A DNA stretch of 64,000 nucleotides from Shimia sp. R10_1 (lineage in GTDB: Bacteria > Pseudomonadota > Alphaproteobacteria > Rhodobacterales > Rhodobacteraceae). Position 1 is the stretch's first letter. Each line of letters starts with the position of its first letter. The stretch covers positions 682,001 to 746,000 of the forward strand of contig NZ_JAGHQX010000001.1 of NCBI RefSeq assembly GCF_017744095.1. The letters are read 5' to 3'. The position numbers were made by a program, and so were the translations under genes. The notes below the pieces were generated by a model. That model worked only from the letters and a program-made list of their open reading frames with translations. It was not told the DNA's origin and ran no database searches. Shown here in pieces: positions 8,932 through 17,819 of this stretch.

Positions 8932-9252
8932 CTAGACCGCCGCCAGGATCGTGCTGACGATCAGGTCTTTCATGCTGTTCATCAGATGTTTGATGCGCGC
9001 CCGCGCGATGCCCTTCGCCGATATGGCCAGAAGCTCGGCATTGTCGGTTTTCATCTTCATCAGGAACTTCAGCTCAAACTGCGAGAGTTTCCCCTCCGCA
9101 AAAAGCTTCGCATACCGACGGATGTCTTCCTCAGACTCTTTGACAAAAGCTTTGAGATCGCGCTCCGCCTCGTTGGAAAATGTCTTGGCGGCGTTTTTGA
9201 TAAGATCGGTCAAACCCTCTTCGATGGCGCTTAATACGGCGTCTGTGTCCAT
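8932..9252 (-). CDS. Small helical protein of unknown function
   Basis: 106 aa, no signal peptide or membrane segment. It is rich in charged residues and predicted to be mostly alpha-helical (EAERDLKAFVKESEEDIRRYA), with no cysteine. The start has GGAGAG eight bases upstream. It lies 24 bases downstream of a lipoprotein gene on the same strand and may be co-transcribed with it. I do not recognise the family. Confidence 0.7.
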   Translation of the reverse strand: MDTDAVLSAIEEGLTDLIKNAAKTFSNEAERDLKAFVKESEEDIRRYAKLFAEGKLSQFELKFLMKMKTDNAELLAISAKGIARARIKHLMNSMKDLIVSTILAAV

Positions 9253-9276
9253 AGTTTCTCTCCTAAACAGCCCCTG

Positions 9277-9738
9277 TTATCCCGCCACATCCGCGCAGGA
9301 GGTGGCCTGGCCTTTGTTGGCTTCCAGACAGATCAGCCGATCAAAACTGAAGGTGATGTTTTTCTTGAACTCCTCAATAAAGACGCTGTTTGCACTGACC
9401 CCGCCGGGAAATTCAGTGCGCCATGCGCTCAGAAAACCGCCCACCAGATTGCCATCGGGATCACGCAATTTGTCCCAAATTTCAGCGGCTTCTTCGTTGT
9501 TTTCAATGCCCGCGGCGAACTCATAAGCCACGTCCATATCCAGCAACAAAGCCTCTGCTGCGGCGCGGTTGGCGCTGTAGCTGCCGTTGGCCTTACTGAC
9601 CAGCTTGAGCGTTTTGGCCTTCGCCTCAGTTGCGTAGGTATAGGCCTGTAAGGAATAGGCCGCATAATTGGCACAGGCGCTGAGCATCAGCGCGACAACC
9701 AACATCAATGCCTTTTTCGGGAATGCTGTGAAAACCAT
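9277..9738 (-). CDS. Putative lipoprotein of unknown function
   Basis: 153 aa. A short basic N-terminus and hydrophobic stretch end in the lipobox LSAC (about residues 19-22), so the protein is probably a membrane-anchored lipoprotein. The mature part has one further pair of cysteines near the C-terminus (LICLEANKGQATSCAD), possibly a disulfide. ATG at 9738 is chosen because GAGGGA lies upstream; an earlier TTG at 9744 is possible. It precedes the 106-aa gene. Confidence 0.75.
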   Translation of the reverse strand: MVFTAFPKKALMLVVALMLSACANYAAYSLQAYTYATEAKAKTLKLVSKANGSYSANRAAAEALLLDMDVAYEFAAGIENNEEAAEIWDKLRDPDGNLVGGFLSAWRTEFPGGVSANSVFIEEFKKNITFSFDRLICLEANKGQATSCADVAG

Positions 9739-9933
9739 ACTCAATATCCCTCAAACAAATAAAGGCCACCTTACACCAAAGGCGATGTTTCACCAAATCG
9801 CGCCGCCAGGCCCGCGCAACGCCCAAGCGCAGCAACACCAGCGCGCGGGCCGTTGTCCTATTGCGCTCGCAAAGACAGACAGTAAGGTGCCCACAACCTG
9901 AAAGGGCACAGCAGAGGGCACGGTATAATCACG

Positions 9934-10953
9934 ATGGCAGAGCAACTTGATATCAAATCCCGCAACGCCTCCCGACTGCTGGCAGGGCCAGACAGCGCTG
10001 CGCCTTTTACCGAGATCCCGGTGATCAGCATCGCGGCACTGTTTGGAGATAATGTGGCGTCCAAACAGGAGGTTGCGGAGGCCATCCGCGCTGCCTGTAT
10101 GCAGGTTGGCTTCTTTCAAGTGACCGATCATCAGGTGGACATGTCCGCGCAGGCAGAGGCTTTTGCAGCCGCGAAACGTTTTTTTGCCCAGCCCGAGGCA
10201 GAAAAACGCAAAGTGTCTTTGCAGAACTCGCCCCTGCTTCGTGGCTATGGCGGCTTGCTGGAAGAAAACACGGACCCGGACAACGACGGGGACCTGCATG
10301 AACATTTTGATCTGGCACTGGATCTTGGCCCGGACGATCCGGACACGCTGGCAGGCACCTATGGTTGCGGCCCAAATCAATGGCCCGATCTGGAGAATTT
10401 TCGCGACCCTGTGATGGCCTATCATCGCGAGATGGTCACACTGAGCGCAGTGTTGTTTCGCGGTTTTGCCCTGTCTCTGGAGCTGCCGGAAACCTTTTTC
10501 GACCCGCATATCACCAAACCCATCGCTGAGCTGCGGCTGGCGCATTATCCGCCGCAAACGCCCCAGCATGACCCGGATAAAATCATGGGGATTGGCGCGC
10601 ATTCGGATTATGATGCTTTCACGGTGGTTGCCACCGGCGAAGTTCCGGCACTAGAGGTTCAAAACGCAGCTGATGACTGGATCGCCGTGCCGCCCATGCC
10701 GGAGGCCTTTGTGGTCAATGTGGGTGATCTTCTGCAACGCTGGACCAACGATCTTTATCGCTCCACTTTCCACCGGGTGGTCAACCGGACCGGGCTGGAA
10801 CGGTACTCGCTGCCGTTCTTTGCGAGCACCAACCCACTTTGGGAATTGGGTGTGCTGGAAAACTGCCAGTCACCAGAACGCCCAGCGCGCTATGAACCGA
10901 TCAGCGCCGCAGACTATATTGGCACCTTGATGCGGGAATCCTACGGAATGTAG
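9934..10953 (+). CDS. Isopenicillin-N-synthase-like 2OG/Fe(II)-type oxygenase
   Basis: 339 aa. The iron-binding facial triad is visible: H223 and D225 (GAHSDYDAFT) and H280 (TFHRVVN). R290 in RYSLPFF is placed to bind 2-oxoglutarate. The N-terminal DIOX_N region (EIPVISIAALFG) matches the plant/fungal-type DIOX family common in Rhodobacteraceae. The substrate cannot be inferred; the neighbours are unrelated. Stand-alone gene, with a convergent flavodoxin-like gene 20 bases after the stop. Confidence 0.9.
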   Translation: MAEQLDIKSRNASRLLAGPDSAAPFTEIPVISIAALFGDNVASKQEVAEAIRAACMQVGFFQVTDHQVDMSAQAEAFAAAKRFFAQPEAEKRKVSLQNSPLLRGYGGLLEENTDPDNDGDLHEHFDLALDLGPDDPDTLAGTYGCGPNQWPDLENFRDPVMAYHREMVTLSAVLFRGFALSLELPETFFDPHITKPIAELRLAHYPPQTPQHDPDKIMGIGAHSDYDAFTVVATGEVPALEVQNAADDWIAVPPMPEAFVVNVGDLLQRWTNDLYRSTFHRVVNRTGLERYSLPFFASTNPLWELGVLENCQSPERPARYEPISAADYIGTLMRESYGM

Positions 10954-10973
10954 CCGGGACGGCCGCGCCCATC

Positions 10974-11459
10974 TCAGAACATCCCCATCGCCAACCCTGC
11001 CGCCAAGGCCGCGCCCAGCTCAGCACACGGCTCCAGCTGCTCTGCCGTGAGCACCTTCGGCGCGAGTATCGCCTCTGGCGTTTGCGCATGGGTGCAGATG
11101 ATCAGCGGGGGCTGCACTTCTTTTAGGCGCCAGCCTGTGGCGATGCGCGCAAGTTGCCGCGCTGCCCCTTCCCCATCAGATCCCGCACAAATCATCTGCG
11201 CATAAGGGCGCCCTTCCAGTTGTCCCAACACGGGGTAATAGCAGCGGTCAAAAAACTCCTTCATCGCGCCAGACAATGTTGCGAGGTTTTCGGGGGCGCA
11301 GAACAGGTAGCCTGCGGCCTGTCGCAAACCATCAACATCCGCGACCTCCGCAGACACCAAACGCGCCACACCTTCGGCCTGAGCCGCGGCAAATGCCGCC
11401 TCTGCCATCTGGCGACTGCCCCCCGTTCGGGAATGATAAATGATCAGCAATTCGGCCAT
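10974..11459 (-). CDS. Flavodoxin-family / NAD(P)H-dependent FMN reductase-like protein
   Basis: 161 aa. The N-terminal beta strand and phosphate loop, LLIIYHSRTGGSRQMAEAA, is the FMN-binding signature of flavodoxin-fold proteins. A second FMN contact is likely in YLFCAPENLATLSGAMKEFF. The start at 11459 has AGAAG upstream; the frame stays open 38 codons further but without support. It probably acts as a cytoplasmic flavin-dependent electron carrier or reductase. Partner unknown. Confidence 0.8.
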   Translation of the reverse strand: MAELLIIYHSRTGGSRQMAEAAFAAAQAEGVARLVSAEVADVDGLRQAAGYLFCAPENLATLSGAMKEFFDRCYYPVLGQLEGRPYAQMICAGSDGEGAARQLARIATGWRLKEVQPPLIICTHAQTPEAILAPKVLTAEQLEPCAELGAALAAGLAMGMF

Positions 11460-11619
11460 ACCGCTTCTTTCCCCTGACACACAGTCTGGCACCGCTGCTT
11501 TGAGCGGCCGCCAGCACACCAATGCTGCGTTGAAGCGCAACACAAGCTGTACTACCCTTGGCTGTAGCCACACACGGCTTCAAGTGCCTTCGCATAGTAT
11601 CACGGGAGTATGCCAAACT

Positions 11620-12066
11620 ATGAAAGTCCTTTTCTGCACCTGCGCTCTGATTTGTGCCACCGCGACAGGCAGCATGGCCCAATCCTTGATCGGTACATGG
11701 ACCTGCGCACGAGAGTCCGTTGACAATTCGGCCATTTCCAATGTCACATTCGATACCGATGGACGTTTGAACGCCTTGGTCAACCTAACGTTTTTGGGGC
11801 TGGACCAAGAGGTGTTTGCTCAGGCACGTTATCAATCCGACTATCGCTTTGAAAACGGCCAGCTGGCAGACACGCCAGTCCGCGCAACCCTGAACGCCTT
11901 TACCGTGGACGGTGCAGACGCGCGCCAATCAGAGCACGCCACGCGCTTGCGCAACAGCCTGCTGCAGGGCGCGGACGGTGCAGCACCGGTGACCTTCCCC
12001 TCAGAAACACGTATGGTGATCAGCCCCGATGGCGGCGCGATCAACTGTGTTCGGATGGACGGATAA
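11620..12066 (+). CDS. Secreted protein of unknown function
   Basis: 148 aa. A signal peptide (MKVLFCTCALICATATGSMAQ) leads to a probable cleavage after SMA. The mature part begins LIGTWTCARESVDNS and ends INCVRMDG. Two mature cysteines at opposite ends could form a disulfide. The LIGTW motif and beta-rich composition recall small lipocalin-like periplasmic proteins, but I cannot assign a family. GGGAG lies about eleven bases before the ATG. Confidence 0.75.
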   Translation: MKVLFCTCALICATATGSMAQSLIGTWTCARESVDNSAISNVTFDTDGRLNALVNLTFLGLDQEVFAQARYQSDYRFENGQLADTPVRATLNAFTVDGADARQSEHATRLRNSLLQGADGAAPVTFPSETRMVISPDGGAINCVRMDG

Positions 12067-12150
12067 ACCCGACTTCTCCCTACGTCACCCTTTGTGAATG
12101 CGGGCGCCGCTTCTAGGCTGCACAGGAACGTAAGACGCGAGGGAGGTCAT

Positions 12151-13338
12151 ATGCGCACTTTCGGAAAATGGCTGGGCCGGCTTTTGCTGCTGTTGGTCTC
12201 TGCGGTCGCTGCATTTTTGATTTTTGCCCCAGGTCATGTAGAGAAGTCGCGCAACGCCATCACCAGCGACGGCGGCTTTCCGGTCAGCGAGGCGGCGCGC
12301 AACCTGCATGATGGACTGATCATTGGCGATTGGCATGCGGACACATTGCTGTGGAAGCGCGATGTGCTGGACCGGGCAGAGCGTGGCCACGTGGACCTGC
12401 CCCGCCTGATCGAAGGTAATGTGGCACTTCAGGTGTTCACCGCCGTCACCAAATCGCCAGCAGGGCAGAATTATGAAGCCAATTCCGCTGATGCGCGTGA
12501 CAACATCACCTTGCTGGCTGTTGGGCAACTGTGGCCAGCGCGCACATGGGATTCGATCTTTGAGCGCGCGGTATATCAGGCCGAGCGGCTGCATAAGGCC
12601 GAAGCAGAGTCCGGTGGGCAGTTGCGCATCCTGCGCAGCAGTGCCGACATTGACGCCCTTCTGGTAGACCGCGCGGCGGGTCAAACCGTGGTTGGCGGAA
12701 TGCTCGGCATCGAAGGGGCGCACCCGCTTGAGGGCGACCTCGCCAATCTGCAAAGACTGCAGGATGAAGGCTACCGCGTGATCGGCCTGCAGCACTTTTT
12801 TGACAACGCGCTTGGCGGCTCTTTGCATGGGCTTGGCAACAAAGGGCTGACCGATTTTGGCCGCGAGGTGGTCAGCGCCATCACGGAACGCAATCTGGTT
12901 TTGGACTTGGCGCACTCAAGTCCCAAAGTGGCGGAAGAGGTCATCGCGTTGACCGACATTCCTCTGATCGTCAGCCACACTGGCATTTATGGCAATTGTC
13001 CGGTGAAACGAAACTATCCAGATGCGTTGATGCAGGCGATTGTGGCCAACGGTGCAAGCGACGGCGGTGGTGTGGTTGGCATTGGCTATTGGGCCGATGT
13101 GACCTGCGATGACACCCCTGCCGGGGTGGCCAAAACCGTAAAAGCCGCCGTTGATCTTCTGGGGGAAGACCATGTGTCGCTGGGGTCAGACTATGACGGC
13201 TCCGTCGCAACCGCTTTTGACACATCAGAGCTGGCCGCGCTGACCCATGCGCTGATAGAGGCCGGGCTCACAGAGCGGCAAATCCGCAAAGTTATGGGGG
13301 AAAACATGCTGCGCGTCCTGAAGGCGCGACTGGGATAA
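12151..13338 (+). CDS. Membrane dipeptidase (M19, renal dipeptidase family)
   Basis: 395 aa. One N-terminal membrane segment (LGRLLLLLVSAVAAFLIFA) anchors it facing the periplasm. The zinc site is seen in GDWHADTLL (HxD), the bridging glutamate in GIEGAHPLEGD, and further histidines in IGLQHFFDN and VSHTGIYG. The late aspartate lies in LGSDYDG. M19 enzymes cleave dipeptides, including D-amino-acid-containing ones. The start with GGGAGG upstream is preferred over the ATG 57 bases earlier. A terminator follows. Confidence 0.9.
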   Translation: MRTFGKWLGRLLLLLVSAVAAFLIFAPGHVEKSRNAITSDGGFPVSEAARNLHDGLIIGDWHADTLLWKRDVLDRAERGHVDLPRLIEGNVALQVFTAVTKSPAGQNYEANSADARDNITLLAVGQLWPARTWDSIFERAVYQAERLHKAEAESGGQLRILRSSADIDALLVDRAAGQTVVGGMLGIEGAHPLEGDLANLQRLQDEGYRVIGLQHFFDNALGGSLHGLGNKGLTDFGREVVSAITERNLVLDLAHSSPKVAEEVIALTDIPLIVSHTGIYGNCPVKRNYPDALMQAIVANGASDGGGVVGIGYWADVTCDDTPAGVAKTVKAAVDLLGEDHVSLGSDYDGSVATAFDTSELAALTHALIEAGLTERQIRKVMGENMLRVLKARLG

Positions 13339-13361
13339 CACAGGCTGTCCCAAAACAAGAA

Positions 13362-13388
13362 AAAGCGGCCCCAAAAGGCCGCTTTCCT
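13362..13388. terminator. Bidirectional terminator
   Basis: A 9-bp stem AAAGCGGCC / GGCCGCTTT with a CCAAAA loop. The T tail is stronger on the minus strand (TTTTTCTTG) but TTTCCTT follows on the plus strand. It serves the dipeptidase gene and the convergent iron-binding protein gene. Confidence 0.85.
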
Positions 13389-13409
13389 TATGCCTGTATC
13401 GCTTGACCC

Positions 13410-14423
13410 TTAGCCGTCAAAGTCAACTTCTTCGACAAGCTTCAACGCTTCACCACGGTGGCCTGCAAGGGTCATCAGGTTCACGTCATCTGGCGTGAAT
13501 TCGCCCCAGCTCTGAACCAGCGGGTCGGCTTCCATGCCCGGTGCAATTGGGTACTCAAAGTTGGCGGAGGCATAGACTTCCTGCGCTTTGGAACCGGTCA
13601 GGAACTCCATCATCTTGATGGCATTTTCTTTGTTGGGCGCCGCTTTGGTGAGCGCGATGCCAGAAATATTCACGTGTGTGCCGCCATCCTCAAAGGTCGG
13701 GAACACGATGTTCACACTGTCGGCCCAGGCTTGCTGCTCTTTGTCTTTGAGCATCTTGCCCATGTAGTAGGTGTTGCCCACAGCAATGTCACATTCCCCG
13801 GCCCAGATCGCTTTCACCTGAGCGCGGTCGTTGCCCTGTGGCTTGCGTGCGAGGTTGTTTTTCACGCCTTCCAGCCAGGTTTTGGCCTCCGCCTCGCCGT
13901 GATGTTCGATCACAGCGGAGGTCAGCGCGACGTTATAGGCATGGGTTCCAGAACGGGTACAGATGCGGCCTTCCCATTTCGGATCAGCCAGATCTTCGTA
14001 GGTGGTGACTTCGCCCTCTGCCACGCGATCTTTGGAGGCATAAACAATGCGCGCACGGGTAGTCAGGCCAAACCAGTGGCCTGCTGGATCGCGGTAAGCC
14101 TCTGGAATGTTGGCACTGATGACATCGCTGACCACTGGCTGGGTCACACCCGCCTCGACCACGGCGTTCAGGCGGGAAATATCCACGGTCAAAACCAGAT
14201 CAGCAGGAGAGCGATCGCCTTCGGCCTGCAGGCGCTCGACCATGCCTTTGTTCAGATAGGCAACATTGACCTTGATCCCGGTTTCTTCGGTGAAGGCATC
14301 GGTCAGCGGTTTGATAAGCTCCGGCTGACGATAGGAATATACATTCACTTCTTCGGCAAGGACCGGGGCTGCGACAGCAGCGGCAGCGAGAGCAAAAATA
14401 GAGGTGGAAAGCGCTTTGGTCAT
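13410..14423 (-). CDS. Periplasmic iron(III)-binding protein of an ABC transporter (FbpA/FutA-like)
   Basis: 337 aa. A signal peptide (TKALSTSIFALAAAAVAAPVLA) is followed by the mature start EEVNVYSYRQPELIKPL. The tyrosine pair in VGNTYYMGKMLKD matches the ferric-iron ligands of FbpA/FutA proteins. Length is typical. No permease or ATPase gene is adjacent, so the rest of the transporter must lie elsewhere. Upstream are a TTGACC-N17-TTTAAC promoter and an iron-box-like palindrome, implying iron-repressed expression. The start has GAGGGA six bases before it. Confidence 0.9.
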   Translation of the reverse strand: MTKALSTSIFALAAAAVAAPVLAEEVNVYSYRQPELIKPLTDAFTEETGIKVNVAYLNKGMVERLQAEGDRSPADLVLTVDISRLNAVVEAGVTQPVVSDVISANIPEAYRDPAGHWFGLTTRARIVYASKDRVAEGEVTTYEDLADPKWEGRICTRSGTHAYNVALTSAVIEHHGEAEAKTWLEGVKNNLARKPQGNDRAQVKAIWAGECDIAVGNTYYMGKMLKDKEQQAWADSVNIVFPTFEDGGTHVNISGIALTKAAPNKENAIKMMEFLTGSKAQEVYASANFEYPIAPGMEADPLVQSWGEFTPDDVNLMTLAGHRGEALKLVEEVDFDG

Positions 14424-14459
14424 GTCATCCCTCACGGTGTCATGGTTTCGATGCACTGC

Positions 14460-14488
14460 GTTAAATTTAACTTTTGAGGGCGGGTCAA
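14460..14488 (-). promoter_or_regulatory. Predicted sigma-70 promoter of the iron-binding protein gene
   Basis: The minus strand reads TTGACC (14483-14488), a 17-base spacer, then TTTAAC (14460-14465). It starts about 37 bases before the start codon and directly abuts the iron box. Confidence 0.5.
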
Positions 14489-14489
14489 T

Positions 14490-14510
14490 ACCTGAACAAT
14501 TTATTCAGGT
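14490..14510. promoter_or_regulatory. Iron-responsive operator (Iron-Rhodo / RirA-like box)
   Basis: Perfect inverted repeat ACCTGAA (14490-14496) and TTCAGGT (14504-14510) with a 7-base spacer, containing TGA-N9-TCA. That core is the consensus described for RirA/Iron-Rhodo boxes in alphaproteobacteria. It directly abuts the predicted -35 of a ferric-iron-binding protein gene, so iron-dependent repression is the likely role. Confidence 0.65.
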
Positions 14511-14591
14511 TTGAATTTTAGGTGAACGGCTCCGTACCACATGCACAAACACCGATTCCCCGCCCATAGAAAAGCTTGTGTCGCCTCCCTG

Positions 14592-15422
14592 TTATCCCTT
14601 CGTTTTTGCCGCTTTTTCTTCTGCTTTCACCACATCCCACAGCGCATCCATCTCAGCCAGATCACTGTCTTCGGGCCGTTTATTCCGCTCGGCAAGTTTG
14701 GCCTCAACAGCATCAAAACGCCGCACAAATTTGGCATTCGCCGCGCGCAGCGCCGCTTCTGGTTCTATGTTCAGATGGCGCGCCAGATTGGCCATCACAA
14801 ACAGCAGATCGCCAAATTCTTCTTCGATCTCTTCCTGTGGCAGAGAGGCCCGCGCCTCTGCCAGTTCGCCGGCCTCCTCGACGATCTTGTCCACCACATG
14901 CGTGATATCTGGCCAATCAAACCCGACCCGCGCCGCCCGTTTCTGCAGCTTCACCGCCCGCAAAAGCGCGGGCAAGCCCAGCGCTACGCCATCGAGTGTG
15001 CCTTGCTGTGCCTTGCTGGCCCGTTCGGCGGCTTTCACCGTCTCCCAATCGCGGGTCTGCTGCTCGGCGGATTTCTCGCGGTTTTCATCCCCAAACACAT
15101 GCGGATGGCGCGCGACCATCTTGTCAGACATGGTGTCGGCCACCTGATCGAAGGTGAACAGCCCTTTCTCACTCGCCATTTGCGCATGAAACACCGACTG
15201 AAACAGCAGATCGCCCAACTCGCCTTTCAGCTCATCCCAGGCCTCGCGCTCAATCGCATCGGCCACCTCATAGGCCTCTTCAATCGTGTAAGGCGCGATG
15301 GTCGCAAAATCCTGCTCAATGTCCCAGGGACAGCCGTTTTCAGGGTCCCGCAGACGCCGCATAATCTCAAGGAGGCGCGGCATCCCGCCATTGGGGTCCA
15401 GAATAAGGGGGTCTTCGGCCAT
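14592..15422 (-). CDS. mazG: Nucleoside triphosphate pyrophosphohydrolase MazG
   Basis: 276 aa with two MazG domains. The first carries the EEAYEVADAIE metal-binding motif near residue 50, the second EEAGELAEAR near residue 190. MazG hydrolyses NTPs and dNTPs to monophosphates, clearing the pool of aberrant nucleotides and lowering ppGpp in E. coli. The frame is open far upstream, but MAEDPLILDPNGGM begins the conserved region. It is divergent from the M20 gene with a 63-base gap. Confidence 0.93.
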   Translation of the reverse strand: MAEDPLILDPNGGMPRLLEIMRRLRDPENGCPWDIEQDFATIAPYTIEEAYEVADAIEREAWDELKGELGDLLFQSVFHAQMASEKGLFTFDQVADTMSDKMVARHPHVFGDENREKSAEQQTRDWETVKAAERASKAQQGTLDGVALGLPALLRAVKLQKRAARVGFDWPDITHVVDKIVEEAGELAEARASLPQEEIEEEFGDLLFVMANLARHLNIEPEAALRAANAKFVRRFDAVEAKLAERNKRPEDSDLAEMDALWDVVKAEEKAAKTKG

Positions 15423-15485
15423 TGCGCTATGCTCCAGTCTTTGGTTTGGAGGCATCTGAGCCAATTGCGTCAGGGGAGTCCAGAC

Positions 15486-16646
15486 ATGCCAATCGTAAAT
15501 CGTATCGCTGATTACGCGGAAGAGATGAAAACATGGCGGCGGCACCTGCACGCCCACCCGGAGTTGGAATTTGACTGTGTGGAAACCGCGGCCTTTGTGG
15601 TGGAGCGCCTGAAAGAATTTGGTGTCGATGAAATCCACGAAGGCATTGCCAAAACCGGGGTGGTCGCGATCATCAACGGACAGGGCGATGGCGAAACCAT
15701 TGGCCTGCGCGCCGATATGGACGCGCTGCCGATGGATGAAATCACCGGCGCGGACTATGCCAGCACGATCGCAGGCAAAATGCATGCCTGTGGCCATGAC
15801 GGACACACAACCATGCTGCTGGGTGCGGCGAAATATCTGGCCGAAACCCGCAATTTCTCTGGCCGTGTGGCGCTGATTTTCCAACCCGCCGAAGAAGAAG
15901 GCGGCGGTGGCAATATCATGGTGCAGGAAGGTATGATGGAGCGCTTTGATGTCAAAGAGGTCTATGCGCTGCACAATGTGCCGGGCCAGCCTCTGGGCAG
16001 TTTCCATACCACGCCTGGGCCGATTATGGCGGCGGTGGATACATTCACCATCCACATTCAGGGCAAAGGCGGCCATGGGGCCTATCCGCAGGACACGGTT
16101 GACCCAGTGGTGGCGGCTGTCGCCATGGTCAATGCGATTCAGACCATCGTGAGCCGCAATCATGACACCCGCCAGCAGGCGGTGGTCTCTGTCACCCAGA
16201 TCCACGCGGGCAGCGCCAACAATGTGATCCCGGATGGCGGGTTCATCAACGGCACCATCCGCACCTTTGACAAAGACGTGCAAGCCATGATCCACCGCCG
16301 CCTTGAAGAGATTTCCAAAGGCACAGCCGCCGCTTACGGGCTGGAGGCCACGCTGGAGCTGGATGTGGACTACCCTGCAACGGTGAACCACCCCAAACAG
16401 ACCCATTTTGCCGCCGATGTGGCCCGCGAGATCGCTGGGGAGGCCAATGTGGACGCCAATCAGTGGATGGAAATGGGCGCGGAAGATTTCTCCTACATGC
16501 TGGAAGCGCGCCCCGGGGCCTACCTCTTCCTTGGTGCGGGCGACGGCGCCGGGCTGCACCACCCCGCTTTTGATTTCAACGATGAGATCAGCCCGATTGG
16601 CGCATCGTTTTTTGCCAAGCTCATTGAGACCGCCCTGCCCCGCTGA
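15486..16646 (+). CDS. M20-family amidohydrolase (hippurate hydrolase-like)
   Basis: 386 aa cytoplasmic metallohydrolase. The metal site is visible in MHACGHDGHTT, in RADMDALPMDE and in QPAEEEGGGG. The C-terminal histidine lies in LHHPAFDFNDE. The lid-domain motif GKGGHGAYPQDTVDP is also present. Family members cleave N-acyl amino acids such as hippurate or N-acetyl amino acids; the substrate is not determined. GGGGAG precedes the ATG. A terminator follows about 35 bases after the stop. Confidence 0.92.
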   Translation: MPIVNRIADYAEEMKTWRRHLHAHPELEFDCVETAAFVVERLKEFGVDEIHEGIAKTGVVAIINGQGDGETIGLRADMDALPMDEITGADYASTIAGKMHACGHDGHTTMLLGAAKYLAETRNFSGRVALIFQPAEEEGGGGNIMVQEGMMERFDVKEVYALHNVPGQPLGSFHTTPGPIMAAVDTFTIHIQGKGGHGAYPQDTVDPVVAAVAMVNAIQTIVSRNHDTRQQAVVSVTQIHAGSANNVIPDGGFINGTIRTFDKDVQAMIHRRLEEISKGTAAAYGLEATLELDVDYPATVNHPKQTHFAADVAREIAGEANVDANQWMEMGAEDFSYMLEARPGAYLFLGAGDGAGLHHPAFDFNDEISPIGASFFAKLIETALPR

Positions 16647-16680
16647 ACACGTAAGCAGGTAGGTACAGGATTTTCCAAAC

Positions 16681-16715
16681 AAGCCCTCCTCTGCGCAGGA
16701 GGGCTTGACCTTTTT
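16681..16715 (+). terminator. Rho-independent terminator of the M20 amidohydrolase gene
   Basis: A 10-bp stem AAGCCCTCCT / AGGAGGGCTT with a 6-base loop, followed after four bases by TTTTT. Confidence 0.8.
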
Positions 16716-16762
16716 GGCGCCCCGGACAAAATTTGATCAAATTTTGACAGCGAGGACTCTCC

Positions 16763-17728
16763 ATGGCGCTCGAAGATGCCAAAACACAGGTTGATAACGC
16801 CTTCACGCGCAAAGCACCGCACGGTTTGAGCTTTGAAAACACTTTTGGCGGGGCCACCTCGTTTCTACGCCGACGGTATTCCAAAGAGCTAAGCGGAGTG
16901 GATATTGCCGTCACCGGCGTGCCTTTTGACATGGCTGTCACGAACCGCCCGGGCACCCGCCTTGGCCCGCGCGCGATCCGTGAGGCAAGCGCCATTCAGG
17001 CTTTTGATCCGCCTTATGGCTGGGGCTATGACCCGATGACCGAGCTGAGCATTGTGGACTACGGCGATCTGGCCTTTGACTATGCGCGGGTGATGGAGTT
17101 CCCCGATGCGCTGACCGCCCACATTCGCGGCATTCTGGAAACAGACACAGCCAGCATCGCTCTGGGCGGGGATCACTACATCACCTACCCCATCCTGAAA
17201 GCCTATGCCGAGAAATTCGGCCCCATGAGCCTTTTGCAATTTGACGCGCATACAGACACTTGGGCCGATGACGAACCCAACCGCATCGACCATGGCACCA
17301 TGCTTTATAAGGCTGTGAAAGATGGATTGGTGGATCCATCGCGCTCGGTTCAGGTTGGTATCCGCACAGAAAACCCCGACACGCTTGGCTTTAACATCAT
17401 TGATGCGCGCGAAGTGCATGTGAATGGCCCTGTGGCCGTTGCTGAAAAGATCAAAAGCATTCTGGGGGACCACCCCACCTATCTCACCTTTGACATTGAC
17501 GGGCTAGACCCGGCATTCGCCCCCGGCACCGGCACACCGGTCTGGGGCGGGCTGTCCAGTGGACAGGCCAGCATCATCCTGCGCGACATTGCTGGCATCA
17601 ATATGGTGGGCGGTGATGTGGTGGAGGTCTCTCCCCCGTTTGACACCACCGGCGCCACCGCCGTGGCAGGCGCGCATGTGGCGCTGGAGTTGATCTGTCT
17701 CTGGGGATGGACGCGGCGGAAGGCTTGA
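16763..17728 (+). CDS. speB: Agmatinase-family ureohydrolase (copy 1)
   Basis: 321 aa cytoplasmic dimanganese enzyme. Metal-binding motifs are GGDHYITYP, QFDAHTDTW and FDIDGLDPAFAPGTGTP, all intact. The N-terminal GVPFDMAVTNRPGTRLGPRAIREAS is typical of agmatinases, which make putrescine and urea from agmatine. Guanidinobutyrase or proclavaminate amidinohydrolase-type activity cannot be excluded. A second ureohydrolase lies at 53668-54636 on the other strand. GCGAGGA precedes the ATG. Stand-alone gene. Confidence 0.88.
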   Translation: MALEDAKTQVDNAFTRKAPHGLSFENTFGGATSFLRRRYSKELSGVDIAVTGVPFDMAVTNRPGTRLGPRAIREASAIQAFDPPYGWGYDPMTELSIVDYGDLAFDYARVMEFPDALTAHIRGILETDTASIALGGDHYITYPILKAYAEKFGPMSLLQFDAHTDTWADDEPNRIDHGTMLYKAVKDGLVDPSRSVQVGIRTENPDTLGFNIIDAREVHVNGPVAVAEKIKSILGDHPTYLTFDIDGLDPAFAPGTGTPVWGGLSSGQASIILRDIAGINMVGGDVVEVSPPFDTTGATAVAGAHVALELICLWGWTRRKA

Positions 17729-17819
17729 CGCCAGCGTGGCCTCGTTCAATCGTGATCCATGATGTCGGTGCGCGCGTAGTCTGATAAATGCAGGCGAAGC
17801 CACTGCCGACAATAGGAAA

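Noticed and set aside
15423-16682. Long upstream extension of mazG antisense to the M20 amidohydrolase
   Set aside because: MazG homology begins at 15422; the upstream part is a shadow of the M20 gene.
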